DNA of 64,000 bases from the NCBI GenBank assembly GCA_018676855.1, contig JABHDY010000003.1, positions 84,136-148,135 of the forward strand, read 5' to 3'. The notes under the pieces were generated by a model. The model saw only the letters and a program-made list of their open reading frames with translations, was not told the origin of the DNA and did not search any database. Positions 34,350 through 44,356 of the stretch are shown here, piece by piece; within the stretch, counting starts at the first letter, position 1, and each line of letters begins with the position of its first letter. The position numbers and the translations under genes were made by a program. The DNA is from Candidatus Woesearchaeota archaeon (lineage in GTDB: Archaea; Nanobdellota; Nanobdellia; Woesearchaeales; GW2011-AR9).

Positions 34350-36423
34350 TGTTTAATTGTTCTTTTAGTTGATCTGGTGTGAATGGTAAATGTTCAAACA
34401 ATTTTTGTTCTTCTCGTTTTATAATTGTAATTCTTTTGTTCCAATATTGTTGATCTCTTGAATATCGTATTTGTAAGTCCACCATCCGATCATCTAATGC
34501 AATAACACCATTATCTTTTGTACGCCAATCTGCGTAATGACTAACACTTTCTTCAACAGTTTTATCTTCTTTTAATGGATCGCTTGAATTTAATGACGCA
34601 ACTGCCAGTTCTGGATAATCCTCCTTCAAAAATGTGTAGAGGGCTTCTGATTCGTGCATCTCAGGATATTTCTCTTTAAGATGTTTCCACATTGCAATCT
34701 CCTCTTCAGAATATTCATGAGGATAAAATTTGGTTGGAGCAAGATTTTGTATAACAACAACTTTAAACAAATCGTGTAATAATGACATTCGATCAACAAA
34801 CTCAACATTTATGTCAACACCATTTTCCCTCAATTTTTGTGCAAGAAATATTGCAACTTTCTGTACACTAATACAATGTTCTCTAATATTTTGAGGAACT
34901 TTATATGTTTCAAACAGTTCAAGACATTCTTGTTCGGTTGGAAGGTTCATTGAATGTAAAGAATCTTGAGTTTCTTTTTCAATCTTTCTAACAATACCAG
35001 TATTTGCATCTACTTCAACTAAATCTCCATCTTTGAATACTTTAGTTGCATTTAATGTACCAATAACACAAGGCACCCCAAATTCTCTAGAAATAATTGC
35101 TGCATGTGAACATATTCCACCTTCATTCGTTACAATCGCACTTGCTTTAGCTATTGCAGGAAGGAACTCTGGACGTGTTTGTGAAGCAACCAAGATTTGT
35201 CCTTTTTTCATCTCTTGCATTTGTTTAGCAATGTCTTGAACATTCATATGCAATATTTTTACTATTCCTTTAGCATAACCCTTGTTTGCGATATTACCTT
35301 TCAGTTCATCTCCTTTATATGTCTTGAATAGACTGTTAGTCTCAACATAATCTTCAGCTTCTTTATTTGTTCTAAAATAAAATAAGGAATTTTTTAGACA
35401 AGCAACATAGAATTTCTTTCTATCCTCTATCTCTTCACTAGAAACTCTTTTATTATTTATCATTACATTTTCAAGTTCTTCTATAGTATAATAGTTAATA
35501 TCTTCTAAATCTAAAGAAAATCTATTACTTACTTCATGGAAAATATTACGTAATGCCCATTCTCCACAAGTCCAAGTCATCCGCAATTTTAGTCTAATAT
35601 TAGAAAACTCTTTTATTTTCTTTAATAATTCTTTTATCTCTAAAGAAATCTGATATTTATTAATTGATTCTAGTTGTTCTTCTTTTATTTTATTGAATCC
35701 TTCTTTGATATTGATAATTTCTTCTTTGTATTTTTCTTTTTTATTAATATCTTCATCATACTTTTGTTCATAGTCTTCTACTGTTTTTGGTTTTATTCCT
35801 TCTCCAGTTCCTAAGAAATCATATTTATTATAATACTCTTCAATTAAATATTTTTTCTTACTTTCGTCGGTGTTAAGAAGAGAAAACCAATCCAATTCCG
35901 CTTGTTTTAGAATGCTAGGTTCTGTTGGAGTGGTTAAGACTAAGAACTGTTCTGTTATATTGGGAATCTTCAAAGTTTCCAAGTAGTCAACTATTTCTTT
36001 TTGTACTAATTCAAAACATTGTGGTTGAGTAGTATGGTACACTCCAAATACTTCATTTATTTGTCGATTAACTTCTATAAATAAATGTACTAATTCTTCA
36101 TCGCTTATTTTAGAAAGATCTTTATTATAAACATCCCTAAGAAAAACTAATTTGTCTTCAATGATTTCTTTAGCTTTTTCCAATAATTGATTTGACCTAA
36201 TAGGATCTGAAAATAATTTTAATCCTTGTTCAGCTTCTATCTTCATATCTTCTTTTGAATAAAAAGTCTCAGCCGAACCATTTTTTACTACCATGATAGA
36301 ATTTGTATAATTAGTTCCTAGATATTTCTTAAGGATATTCCCAGTTGATAACAAATTTAGTTGAGCGAAGACTAGAAAAAAGTTACTTGATTCCCAAACT
36401 TTTTGATAATTTACTTCATTCAT
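34339..36423 (-). CDS. PEP-utilising swivel domain fused to an HD domain
   Basis: A 694-residue protein. The first 360 or so residues are helical and unrecognised, perhaps a worn-down nucleotide-binding half. Then comes the swivel domain of PEP-utilising enzymes, [20 protein letters not shown] and [20 protein letters not shown], with the phospho-carrier His at about 440. The C-terminal part is HD-like: [20 protein letters not shown] and MSLLHDLFK (H about 516, H549-D550). No PEP-binding barrel is present. It would pass or hold a phosphoryl group on His and perhaps hydrolyse a phospho-compound. It overlaps the LMW phosphatase gene before it (8 nt) and dnaJ after it (11 nt). Confidence 0.78.
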   Translation of the reverse strand: MNEVNYQKVWESSNFFLVFAQLNLLSTGNILKKYLGTNYTNSIMVVKNGSAETFYSKEDMKIEAEQGLKLFSDPIRSNQLLEKAKEIIEDKLVFLRDVYNKDLSKISDEELVHLFIEVNRQINEVFGVYHTTQPQCFELVQKEIVDYLETLKIPNITEQFLVLTTPTEPSILKQAELDWFSLLNTDESKKKYLIEEYYNKYDFLGTGEGIKPKTVEDYEQKYDEDINKKEKYKEEIINIKEGFNKIKEEQLESINKYQISLEIKELLKKIKEFSNIRLKLRMTWTCGEWALRNIFHEVSNRFSLDLEDINYYTIEELENVMINNKRVSSEEIEDRKKFYVACLKNSLFYFRTNKEAEDYVETNSLFKTYKGDELKGNIANKGYAKGIVKILHMNVQDIAKQMQEMKKGQILVASQTRPEFLPAIAKASAIVTNEGGICSHAAIISREFGVPCVIGTLNATKVFKDGDLVEVDANTGIVRKIEKETQDSLHSMNLPTEQECLELFETYKVPQNIREHCISVQKVAIFLAQKLRENGVDINVEFVDRMSLLHDLFKVVVIQNLAPTKFYPHEYSEEEIAMWKHLKEKYPEMHESEALYTFLKEDYPELAVASLNSSDPLKEDKTVEESVSHYADWRTKDNGVIALDDRMVDLQIRYSRDQQYWNKRITIIKREEQKLFEHLPFTPDQLKEQLNNGR

Positions 36424-36967
36424 TTTTTCTCAATAATTTTTCTAATGTTTTTTCTGCTAATCTCTTAGATTCAGCACAAACTTTAGCATAGGCTTTAGAT
36501 GTCTGTGGTTTTATTTTGCCCCTGTACAATTTACCATCATTTGGATAGTAAGCATCATCAACATTCAGTATTTCTGGGTTAACATTTTCTGTTCCAAGAA
36601 TAAAACCCCTAACAGTCATTACATATTCCGCAAAATCGGGAAACATTTCCCTTATTTGATTTCTCATTTCTACATTATAAGTTAAAACTAAATCCGATTT
36701 CTGAAGAACTTCTCTATCAACCATTTTTACTTTATGATTTTGTATTTCTGTTATTCCCTGCCTAACCAAAATATTTTTTACTAAAGGTTCAGCTCCCAAA
36801 TCACTAGTTTTATGGAAACCTTCTATCACTCGAAAATTTACTCCGGCAGAATCTATATTAATTCCATCAATTTTTTTTTCTGTCAATAAGTGTTGCATAT
36901 ATGCATGATAAGAAGCACTTCTACCTTTATTTGCACTGCAAACAACTAAAATGTTGTATTCTTTCAT
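36416..36967 (-). CDS. Low-molecular-weight phosphotyrosine-phosphatase-like protein
   Basis: A 183-residue protein with the phosphatase loop VVCSANKGRSAS (C10, R16, S17; C-x5-R-S) at the N-terminus, as in LMW protein tyrosine phosphatases and arsenate reductases. The late acid loop, normally Asp-Pro, reads NVDDAYYPND here, so the general acid may be one of these Asp. It sits between dnaK and the PEP-swivel/HD gene and overlaps the latter. Together they could control phosphorylation of a partner, maybe a chaperone; this is inference from position. Confidence 0.78.
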   Translation of the reverse strand: MKEYNILVVCSANKGRSASYHAYMQHLLTEKKIDGINIDSAGVNFRVIEGFHKTSDLGAEPLVKNILVRQGITEIQNHKVKMVDREVLQKSDLVLTYNVEMRNQIREMFPDFAEYVMTVRGFILGTENVNPEILNVDDAYYPNDGKLYRGKIKPQTSKAYAKVCAESKRLAEKTLEKLLRKNE

Positions 36968-37005
36968 TCTCAGTAAAAATAAAAAGAAAGGTTAAATAAC
37001 CATTT

Positions 37006-38880
37006 CTATTTAGTATTATCTTTCTTCTCCTCCTTCTTCTCCTCAAATTCAGCGTCAACAACTTTCTCGCCATTTTCTCCTTTATCATCTTTAGGAGCTT
37101 CCTTACCGGCTTTAGCTTGTTCAGCTTGAGCAGCGTCAGCGTACACTTTCTGACCAATTTCCTGTACAATCTTGTTCAAAGATTCAATCTTTGCATTGAT
37201 TTCGTCAGGAGTACCAGATGCACGTGCATCTTCAACTTCTTTGATACCATCTTCAATTTTCTTCTTTGTCTTAGCATCAATTTTATCTTTAAACTCTGTC
37301 AGAGCATTTTTGGTTTGAAAGACAACAGAATCAGCATTATTTTCTGCATCAATCTTCGCTTTCTTCTTTTCATCTTCTGCAGCATACTTTTTTGCATCTT
37401 CTTTCATTTTTTCAACATCATCTTTATTCAAGTTACTTGAACCAGTAATTTTAATTTTCTGTTCTTTACCCGTTCCTTTATCCTGTGCAGATACATGAAG
37501 AATACCATTTGCATCAATGTCAAACGTTACTTCAACTTGTGGTACGCCACGTGGTGCAGGTGGAATTCCTACCAAATCAAACTGGCCAAGATGTTTGTTA
37601 TCAGCAAACATTGGTCTTTCACCCTGTGCAACTCGAATCGTAACCGCTGATTGATTATCTGCAGCCGTACTAAACACTTGCGACTTCTTTGTTGGAATGG
37701 TAGTATTCTTTTCAATGATTTGTGTAAAGACACCGCCAAGAGTTTCAATACCAAGAGATAAAGGTGTTACATCTAACAATAAAATGTCTTTAACATCTCC
37801 TGCAAGGATACCTGCTTGAATCGCAGCACCAAGAGCAACAGCTTCATCTGGATTAACAGATTTATCTCCATCTTTCCCAATAATACCTTTCACTAATGTT
37901 TGAACGGATGGTATACGTGTTGAACCACCAACAAAAATCACTTTATGAATTTTGTCTGCAGTTAAATTTGCATCTTTCAAAGACGTCTTTACTGGACCTT
38001 CTAGTCGTCGAAGAACATCAGCAATCAATTCTTCAAATTTAGCGCGAGTCAAATCTTCTTTAATATGTTTAGGACCGTTTTGATCAGCTGTAATGAATGG
38101 TATGCTAATTTCAACTTTTGTCTTAGACGATAATTCAATCTTTGCCTTTTCTGCAGCTTCTTTTAATCGTTGCATTGCCGTTGGATCACTTTGTAATTTA
38201 ATACCTGTAGATTTACTAAAATTGTCTGCCAAGTAATTAATGATAAGGTCATCAATATCATCTCCACCTAACATATTATCTCCAGATGTTGATTTAACTT
38301 CAAATATTCCTTCACCCAACTCAAGAACTGAAACGTCAAATGTTCCACCACCAAAATCAAACACCATAATTGTTTGTTCGGTTTTTAATTTATCTAATCC
38401 GTATGCAAGTGCTGCAGCAGTAGGTTCGTTAACTATTCGAAGAACGTTTAATCCTGCAATCTCACCAGCATTCTTTGTTGCTTGTCTCTGTGAATCATTA
38501 AAATATGCTGGTACAGTAACAACCGCATTATTAACTGGCTGACCAAGGTATGCTTCTGCATCTTTTTTCATTTTCTGAAGAACCATTGCAGATACTTGTT
38601 CAGGTGTATATTCCTTGCCACCAACTTCAATCTTTTCATTTGATCCCATCTTCCTTTTAATGGATCGTACTGTGTGTAAGGGGTCTACAATAGCTTGGTT
38701 ACGTGCTATCTGACCGACGATAACTTCATCATCTTTAATATGGACGACACTTGGTGTCGTTCGTGTACCCTCAGCGTTTGATATGATTGCAGGTTTACCT
38801 GCTTCCATAACTGCCATTGCTGAGAATGTTGTACCTAAATCAATTCCTATTGTTGCTCCTGTAATATTTTTATCTGTCAT
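37006..38880 (-). CDS. dnaK: Chaperone DnaK (Hsp70)
   Basis: ATP-driven chaperone. The 624-residue protein has [57 protein letters not shown], the linker [17 protein letters not shown] and a substrate domain, ending with an acidic tail ([12 protein letters not shown]) of bacterial kind. RBS ggagga. Second gene after grpE. DnaK in archaea comes from bacteria, in line with the complete bacterial set here. Confidence 0.97.
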   Translation of the reverse strand: MTDKNITGATIGIDLGTTFSAMAVMEAGKPAIISNAEGTRTTPSVVHIKDDEVIVGQIARNQAIVDPLHTVRSIKRKMGSNEKIEVGGKEYTPEQVSAMVLQKMKKDAEAYLGQPVNNAVVTVPAYFNDSQRQATKNAGEIAGLNVLRIVNEPTAAALAYGLDKLKTEQTIMVFDFGGGTFDVSVLELGEGIFEVKSTSGDNMLGGDDIDDLIINYLADNFSKSTGIKLQSDPTAMQRLKEAAEKAKIELSSKTKVEISIPFITADQNGPKHIKEDLTRAKFEELIADVLRRLEGPVKTSLKDANLTADKIHKVIFVGGSTRIPSVQTLVKGIIGKDGDKSVNPDEAVALGAAIQAGILAGDVKDILLLDVTPLSLGIETLGGVFTQIIEKNTTIPTKKSQVFSTAADNQSAVTIRVAQGERPMFADNKHLGQFDLVGIPPAPRGVPQVEVTFDIDANGILHVSAQDKGTGKEQKIKITGSSNLNKDDVEKMKEDAKKYAAEDEKKKAKIDAENNADSVVFQTKNALTEFKDKIDAKTKKKIEDGIKEVEDARASGTPDEINAKIESLNKIVQEIGQKVYADAAQAEQAKAGKEAPKDDKGENGEKVVDAEFEEKKEEKKDNTK

Positions 38881-38901
38881 TTTGAATTTCCTCCGAAATC
38901 A

Positions 38902-39375
38902 TTATTGTTTTTTTCCTGCACTTACCTTAACTTTTGCATGCCTAATAACATGCCCATGTAACATGAATCCCTTCTGAAATTCTTCTACAACTGTATTCTC
39001 AGGTAAATCTGATGCAACTTTCATCAACGCTTCATGAAAATATGGATCAAACATTTCACCGTCTGTTTTTATTGATTCAACGCTGTTATCTGTTAATATT
39101 GTGTTTAATTGTGCGTAAATTAATTCAACACCTTGAACAAAATCATCTTTCTGAGTTCCTTTATTTTTCAATGCCAATTCAAGATTGTCAAGAATCGGAA
39201 GAAACTGTTCAATAATGCTTTTTGCAGCCATTTGTTCCATCTCTTCAACACGTTTCTCTGTTTGTTTACGATAATTTTCAAAATGTGCTTGTGTTCGTTG
39301 AAGGAGTTCTCTCATTTCTCCCAAGGGATCTTGTTGTGGTTGTGTCTCTTTGTTCTTTTGTTTTTTGTCTGCCAT
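38902..39375 (-). CDS. grpE: Nucleotide exchange factor GrpE
   Basis: Releases ADP from DnaK. The 157-residue protein has a polar start, a long helix (LLQRTQAHFENYRKQTEKRV) and the C-terminal beta part with FDPYFHEALMKV and VVEEFQKGFMLHGHVIRHAK, all GrpE hallmarks. I use ATG 39375; an upstream frame adds 7 residues into the operator. First gene of the chaperone cluster. Confidence 0.94.
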   Translation of the reverse strand: MADKKQKNKETQPQQDPLGEMRELLQRTQAHFENYRKQTEKRVEEMEQMAAKSIIEQFLPILDNLELALKNKGTQKDDFVQGVELIYAQLNTILTDNSVESIKTDGEMFDPYFHEALMKVASDLPENTVVEEFQKGFMLHGHVIRHAKVKVSAGKKQ

Positions 39376-39385
39376 AGTGTATGTT

Positions 39386-39402
39386 GTTGACTTCAAGTCA
39401 AC
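39386..39402. promoter_or_regulatory. Candidate heat-shock operator, perfect palindrome
   Basis: gttgactt-c-aagtcaac, a 17-bp perfect inverted repeat, lies 11 bp before the grpE ATG and about where its transcript should start. A shared A/T box (taatatataaat, 39423-39434) lies next to it and serves both grpE and the divergent winged-helix gene. Confidence 0.6.
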
Positions 39403-39477
39403 CTAAACCATTTAGAACGCAACTAATATATAAATCTTTTGGGAAAAGTTTAAGAATATGTGTCACATCACTATCGT

Positions 39478-39873
39478 ATGGCCAGTAAGATAACCCTTGT
39501 TAGAATCAGACGAACACCACACGAAAACATTAACCAAGAACTTCAATGGTTTGGCAATTCTTTAGGATTATTTAACCTTCGTGACAAGGATAGTAGTTGT
39601 TTCCGTGTTTTTATCACATTAGTACGAAAAGCAAAGCGAAATGAAACCATTTCTTCAGACGACATATCAGATAAGCTAAACTTGAGTAGGGGAACGGTTG
39701 TACACCACCTTACAAAATTGATGAATTCGGGTTTAGTTGTACGTGAAAAAGGAGGATATTTGTTAAGATCAAACAATCTTTCTAAAGTCATACGAGACAT
39801 ACAACGAGACGTTTCTGCAATGTTTAATGAGTTAGAAGATGTTGCAAAGGAAATTGATGATAAGTTAGGATAA
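39478..39873 (+). CDS. Winged-helix transcription regulator next to grpE-dnaK
   Basis: A 131-residue protein with an ArsR-type winged helix: ISSDDISDKLNLSRGTVVHH (helix-turn-helix, about 59-78) then LTKLMNSGLVVREKGGYLLR (wing). The last 35 residues are a helix that could pair two chains. The N-terminus has an extra basic strand (KITLVRIRRTPHE). It is divergent from grpE with a perfect palindrome between, so it is a likely repressor of the chaperone operon, like Phr or HSR1 in other archaea; that role is inferred. ATG 39478 gives the more usual distance to the TATA box. Confidence 0.8.
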   Translation: MASKITLVRIRRTPHENINQELQWFGNSLGLFNLRDKDSSCFRVFITLVRKAKRNETISSDDISDKLNLSRGTVVHHLTKLMNSGLVVREKGGYLLRSNNLSKVIRDIQRDVSAMFNELEDVAKEIDDKLG

Positions 39874-39921
39874 AATCTTAAATCCCAAATATTTTTATAC
39901 AATAACTCTATCCTAGACACA

Positions 39922-41817
39922 ATGCACGTCAATGAGTTTCGTACATCATGTGAACTAAATAAATACCCACAGGAAAAGATACATCTTTTTCAAAAAGCGA
40001 TTGATATTGCACGAACAACATTCTCAGAAAAAAAACGTATAGCAGGAGATTCATTTTTTGACCATAACATGCGCGTCGCAACGATTCTTACAGAAAGCAA
40101 TTCTGAAGCAGAATCTGTCATTGCAGGAATTTTGCAGGGTATACTTCCCCACATGAAAAAAGAAGAATTAAAAATTCATTTTGGTACAGAAATTGTTCGT
40201 TTACTAGAAGAAGTGGACGAACTTAAGGAAATAAAAAGTAGAAACAATCAACTAAGCGCAGAATCATTACGAAAAATTATCATAACGACAGCCCAAGACA
40301 TCAGATCAATTTTTGTTAAGTTTGCAAACAAGTTAGATAACATGAGAAGCATTATAGTTCTTCCTCAAGCAGAACAAAAAAAGATAGCACAAGATGTATT
40401 GGACATATATGCTCCCCTTGCATATAGACTTGGAGCAGAACGAATTCGTACACAACTTGAAGACATTGCATTTAAAGTTCTTAACCCACGAAAGTCAGAA
40501 GAAATCATTACATATCTTGAAGAGTCACGTGAACAACGACAGAAAAGTATTGATGAAGCAATTACACTTATACAAAGAACATGCTCTGAAAAAGTTGACA
40601 TCATTAAAATTAAAGGACGGCCAAAGCATGTATACAGTATTTATAAAAAAATTCAAGCAAAGAAAGTTGGCCTTAACCAATTGTTTGACCTTCTCGGTCT
40701 TCGAGTAATTGTGGCGGAAGAAAAGGATTGTTATACACTTCTAGGAATACTACACGAAGCATTTGAACCCAGCCCAGGACGGTTAAAAGACTTTATTGCA
40801 ACGCCTAAACCTAACTTTTACAGGTCTATCCACACAGGCGTAATGTTACCTAATGGTAAAGTAGCAGAAGTACAAATTCGAACTCCAGAAATGGAAGAGT
40901 TTGCAGAAGAAGGATTAGCATCACATTGGAGATACAAGAAAATCAAATCAGATGATTTGTTTGAACGACGAGTTGCCTGGTTACGAAATGTTTTAGAAAT
41001 GCAAAAGAACCTTGAAAATAAAGAGCTTTTACAAACAATTAAAGTCGATTTGTTTGGTGATAAGATTTATTGTTATACTCCAAAAGGAGATGTAAAAGAA
41101 TTGCCAAAAAATGCAACCATACTTGACTTTGCCTACCTTGTGCATGAACATATTGGCAATAAAACAGTGGGTGCCCGTGTTAATGGAAGGTTTGTCCCCA
41201 TAAAACATAAATTAATTTCTGGAGATGTTGTTGAGATTGTTACAAACAAAAATCAGAGGCCTCGGAGAAGTTGGATAAAAATTGTATTGTCTGCAAAAGC
41301 TCGACAACGAATACGTAAGTCACTTAAAGAATATGAAAAACTGCCAGCATTATACTTCAGACGAATAAAACCATCAGTAACGGAAGAACAAGGAGTATTA
41401 GTTCAGTCAGAAGATTTTCCTAAAGCAGTATGTGTTTTAGCAAAGTGTTGTCGAGCAATTCCTGACGAAGAAATCGTAGGAATTATTACAAAACGGAAGA
41501 TTATCTCTGTACATACAAAAGAATGTAAAGCTGCATTAAAAGAAGAAGAACGATGGATTCCAGTCCAATGGAAGGACACGTTTAATCAAAGAATTAGATT
41601 TTATGTTCGAGCAACCGAAAGAAGTGGCCTTTTAGCAGATTTGTTACATACGATCGTTAACGCAAAGTTTGAAGTGAAGGAAGCGAAAGCAAAAATGATT
41701 GGAGAAAATGTTGCTGAATGTTCATTTTCTGTCATTCCACGAGATTTAGATCATCTTAAAGAATTGATACGACGTCTTGGTAAAGTGAACGGGTTTAAAA
41801 GAATTAGTTTTGAATAG
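39922..41817 (+). CDS. rel: Rel/SpoT family (p)ppGpp synthetase, hydrolase site lost
   Basis: A 631-residue long RSH protein. The N-terminal HD region keeps H48 (FFDHNMRVA) but the usual HDVVEDT reads LQGILPH (residues 71-77), and the later A-D-R-L-H-N-M-R reads ANKLDNMR, so hydrolysis is probably lost. The synthetase region is intact: KGRPKHVYSIYKK (231-243), FDLLGLRVIV (D256), KPNFYRSIHT and AEVQIRT (E316). TGS domain 380-442, zinc-finger-like CVLAKCCRAIPDEEIVGII with HTKEC, and an ACT domain from 558 complete it. It would make the alarmone from GTP and ATP. Long RSH proteins are unusual in archaea. Leaderless start (TATA 39889-39897). Confidence 0.92.
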   Translation: MHVNEFRTSCELNKYPQEKIHLFQKAIDIARTTFSEKKRIAGDSFFDHNMRVATILTESNSEAESVIAGILQGILPHMKKEELKIHFGTEIVRLLEEVDELKEIKSRNNQLSAESLRKIIITTAQDIRSIFVKFANKLDNMRSIIVLPQAEQKKIAQDVLDIYAPLAYRLGAERIRTQLEDIAFKVLNPRKSEEIITYLEESREQRQKSIDEAITLIQRTCSEKVDIIKIKGRPKHVYSIYKKIQAKKVGLNQLFDLLGLRVIVAEEKDCYTLLGILHEAFEPSPGRLKDFIATPKPNFYRSIHTGVMLPNGKVAEVQIRTPEMEEFAEEGLASHWRYKKIKSDDLFERRVAWLRNVLEMQKNLENKELLQTIKVDLFGDKIYCYTPKGDVKELPKNATILDFAYLVHEHIGNKTVGARVNGRFVPIKHKLISGDVVEIVTNKNQRPRRSWIKIVLSAKARQRIRKSLKEYEKLPALYFRRIKPSVTEEQGVLVQSEDFPKAVCVLAKCCRAIPDEEIVGIITKRKIISVHTKECKAALKEEERWIPVQWKDTFNQRIRFYVRATERSGLLADLLHTIVNAKFEVKEAKAKMIGENVAECSFSVIPRDLDHLKELIRRLGKVNGFKRISFE

Positions 41818-41818
41818 T

Positions 41819-42826
41819 TCATCCTATAAATTTTATCATGTCTACCATTCTGTTACTGTAACCCCATTCATTATCGTACCACGCAACAACATGTAAGAAC
41901 TTACCATCAACAACAGTTGTTAGTTTACTATCAAATATTGCAGAATGAGGATTACCAATAATGTCAGACGAAACTAATTCTTCTTCAGAATATTGAATTA
42001 TTCCTTTCATTGGTCCATTAGTAGACTTTTTCATAAATCGATTAATTTGTTCTTCAGTTACTGACTTCATAGTTTCAATTGTAAATTCTGTACAACTTCC
42101 ATTAACGACAGGAACTCTAAATGCAAATCCCCGTATCTTACCTTTAAGTGTAGGAATAGTATCTGCAGCAGCTTTGTCTGCACTCGTACTTGTTGGGATT
42201 ATATTTACGGCAGCTGCTCTTGCCCGCCTTAAATCTTTATGAGGTAAATCAACAATACGCTGACTGGAGGTATATCCATGAATAGTATTAAACAAACATC
42301 GTTTTATTCCAACAGCATCTTCAATAACTTTCAATATCGGTGCAACGTTATTTGTTGTACATGATGCATTAGACACAATATTATGATATTTAGTACGCGA
42401 TTTCTGGTTAACTCCCGACACAATTGTGGTTGCAGATTTATTACTCTTACCTTTCGGCTTTAATGTTGCTGAAACTAATACTTTCTTTGCACCCGCTTTC
42501 AAATGAAGGGCAGCATCGTTAGGATCCCTAAATCTTCCGGTACATTCTAAGACAACGTCAATCTTTAATCTTTTCCAAGGAAGTTTCTTTGGATTTTTTT
42601 CTGCAAAGACTTTAATTTTTTTCCTTCCAATAATAAGCATCTTATCATCGAAAGATACTTTTTCATTAAATTGACCATGTACAGAATCGTATTTTAACAA
42701 ATGAGCAAGTGTCTTTGTATCTGTTAAATCATTAATGGCAACAACATTAATCTTCTTGTCTTTATGTCCAGCACGGTACACCATCCGTCCTATTCTACCA
42801 AAACCATTAATTGCTACATTAACCAT
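41819..42826 (-). CDS. gap: Glyceraldehyde-3-phosphate dehydrogenase, bacterial type
   Basis: Oxidises glyceraldehyde 3-phosphate with NAD(P) and phosphate in glycolysis. The 335-residue protein has NGFGRIGRMVYRA at the start, the active-site Cys in SNASCTTNNVAP, and WYDNEWGYSNRMVDMI at the end, the class I (bacterial/eukaryotic) form. Archaea usually have a divergent class II enzyme, so this gene was probably acquired. ATG 42826 follows gaggt with a 7-nt gap. Convergent with rel, 1 nt between stops. Confidence 0.95.
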   Translation of the reverse strand: MVNVAINGFGRIGRMVYRAGHKDKKINVVAINDLTDTKTLAHLLKYDSVHGQFNEKVSFDDKMLIIGRKKIKVFAEKNPKKLPWKRLKIDVVLECTGRFRDPNDAALHLKAGAKKVLVSATLKPKGKSNKSATTIVSGVNQKSRTKYHNIVSNASCTTNNVAPILKVIEDAVGIKRCLFNTIHGYTSSQRIVDLPHKDLRRARAAAVNIIPTSTSADKAAADTIPTLKGKIRGFAFRVPVVNGSCTEFTIETMKSVTEEQINRFMKKSTNGPMKGIIQYSEEELVSSDIIGNPHSAIFDSKLTTVVDGKFLHVVAWYDNEWGYSNRMVDMIKFIG

Positions 42827-42919
42827 CAAACATACCTCTTTTCTATGTTTAGGAAAGATTATAAGGTTTATATAGGTTTTGGCAAAAGTTTTATATTGAT
42901 TTTAAGATTTAGTTCTGTT

Positions 42920-43366
42920 ATGACAATAAGAGAATCTAAAGAACAAGATTATGAACAAGTGGCAGAGTTGTATAAAACGTTCTTTACAGAACATAATATA
43001 TTTCAAAAAGAAAAAGACGAAATAGTAACGTATCTAAAAGATCAACAAGATATATTTCTTGTTAACGAAAAAGAAGGAAAGATTGTTGGAGCAGGGTTTC
43101 TTGTTTTACAAAAAGAAGAAGGAACACATAAACGATGGAAACTACGACATTTTGCATTTACTGATGATAATGGAAAGGAATTGTTAATGGAAGCAGAAAA
43201 GCGCGTTCATAAATCTTCAACAACTGCAAAGATTGAATTAACAATAGCAGAAACTGAAATAAGTTTAGAATTTTATAAACAAAATGGGTATGAACAGGAA
43301 GGTGCTCTTACGAACCATTACCGATGGGGAGAAACGTGTTTTCTATTAGGCAAAAGTTTTTCCTAA
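42920..43366 (+). CDS. GNAT-type acetyltransferase
   Basis: A 148-residue protein starting MTIRESKEQDYEQVAELYKT, the usual first strand and helix of the GNAT fold, then GKIVGAGFLVLQKEEGTHKR (strand 4 with a weak acetyl-CoA loop) and SLEFYKQNGYEQEGALTNHY (helix and strand 5). The substrate is unknown. I trim the longer frame to ATG 42920, which has a TATA-like run about 25 nt before it. It overlaps no real gene. Confidence 0.78.
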   Translation: MTIRESKEQDYEQVAELYKTFFTEHNIFQKEKDEIVTYLKDQQDIFLVNEKEGKIVGAGFLVLQKEEGTHKRWKLRHFAFTDDNGKELLMEAEKRVHKSSTTAKIELTIAETEISLEFYKQNGYEQEGALTNHYRWGETCFLLGKSFS

Positions 43367-43398
43367 ACATATTTAAAACAAGAATGTATTCTGAGAGT

Positions 43399-44355
43399 AT
43401 GTCAACAATAACACCTATTCCGTCCGTACCTGAGTTTAAAAAAGCGTTCATAGAACGATATTCAGAATTAACTGATTGGGACGAATTTAAAAAATATTCG
43501 TTATCATTTCTACGAAGAAGTATTAGAATAAACACCCTTACGACAACAATAAAAGAAACTAAAAAGTCAATTGAAGCAAAAGGGTGGATCCTACAACAAA
43601 TACCATGGTGCAAAGAAGGGTTCTGGATATCACATCCCGATAGAAAAGATGTTGGTAATCTTCTTGAACATCATCTAGGAAAAATATATGTACAAGAAGC
43701 AGCATCAATGATTCCGCCACTTGTACTTCAACCACAACCAGGAGACATTGTATTAGATATGTGTGCTGCCCCCGGAAGTAAGACAACACAAATGGTTGCC
43801 ATGATGAAAAATGAGGGTGTTATGGTTGCAAATGATTACAAGGGTCAACGATTACAGTCTTTGGGCATTAATATTCAGAGAAGTGGTGTTACAAATACGA
43901 TTATTACGTTAATGCATGGAAAACGATTTCATGAATTTGAATTTGATAAGATTTTGGTTGACGCACCATGTTCTGGTACTGGCACCATTAGAAAAAGTTT
44001 GAAAACAATTACTATATGGAACGCTGGTATGATTTCTAAATTGGCACGGCAGCAAGTTGAATTGTTAGTCAATGCGTTTAATAATTTGAAAGATGGTGGT
44101 GAGTTAGTATATTCAACATGTTCCGTTGAGCCTGAAGAGAATGAGGGAGTCATCCATACATTATTGGAACGATTTGATACAGCAGAAGTTATTCCTGTTA
44201 CATTAAACGGGTTGAAAACCGTGGAACCAATTATGGAATTTAAGAAAGTTAAGTATAATCCGGCAGTTAAAGATTGTATTCGTATCTGGCCTCAGGATAA
44301 TGATACGGAAGGGTTCTTTGTAACGAAGATTAGAAAGAAACCGACGAACGAATGA
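43399..44355 (+). CDS. RNA m5C methyltransferase (NOL1/NOP2/Sun family)
   Basis: Methylates cytosine-5 in rRNA or tRNA. The 318-residue protein has LDMCAAPGSKTTQMVAMM (SAM site), VDAPCSGTGTIRKS and YSTCSVEPEENEGVI with the two cysteines, catalytic and release. The C-terminus EGFFVTKIRKKPTNE matches the usual G-F-F-x-x-x-x-x-K end. The start is taken at 43399, about 30 nt after a TATA-like run (catatttaaaac); ATG 43384 is possible. Just after the stop is a second, partly copied tail (44357-44404). Confidence 0.88.
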   Translation: MSTITPIPSVPEFKKAFIERYSELTDWDEFKKYSLSFLRRSIRINTLTTTIKETKKSIEAKGWILQQIPWCKEGFWISHPDRKDVGNLLEHHLGKIYVQEAASMIPPLVLQPQPGDIVLDMCAAPGSKTTQMVAMMKNEGVMVANDYKGQRLQSLGINIQRSGVTNTIITLMHGKRFHEFEFDKILVDAPCSGTGTIRKSLKTITIWNAGMISKLARQQVELLVNAFNNLKDGGELVYSTCSVEPEENEGVIHTLLERFDTAEVIPVTLNGLKTVEPIMEFKKVKYNPAVKDCIRIWPQDNDTEGFFVTKIRKKPTNE

Positions 44356-44356
44356 A

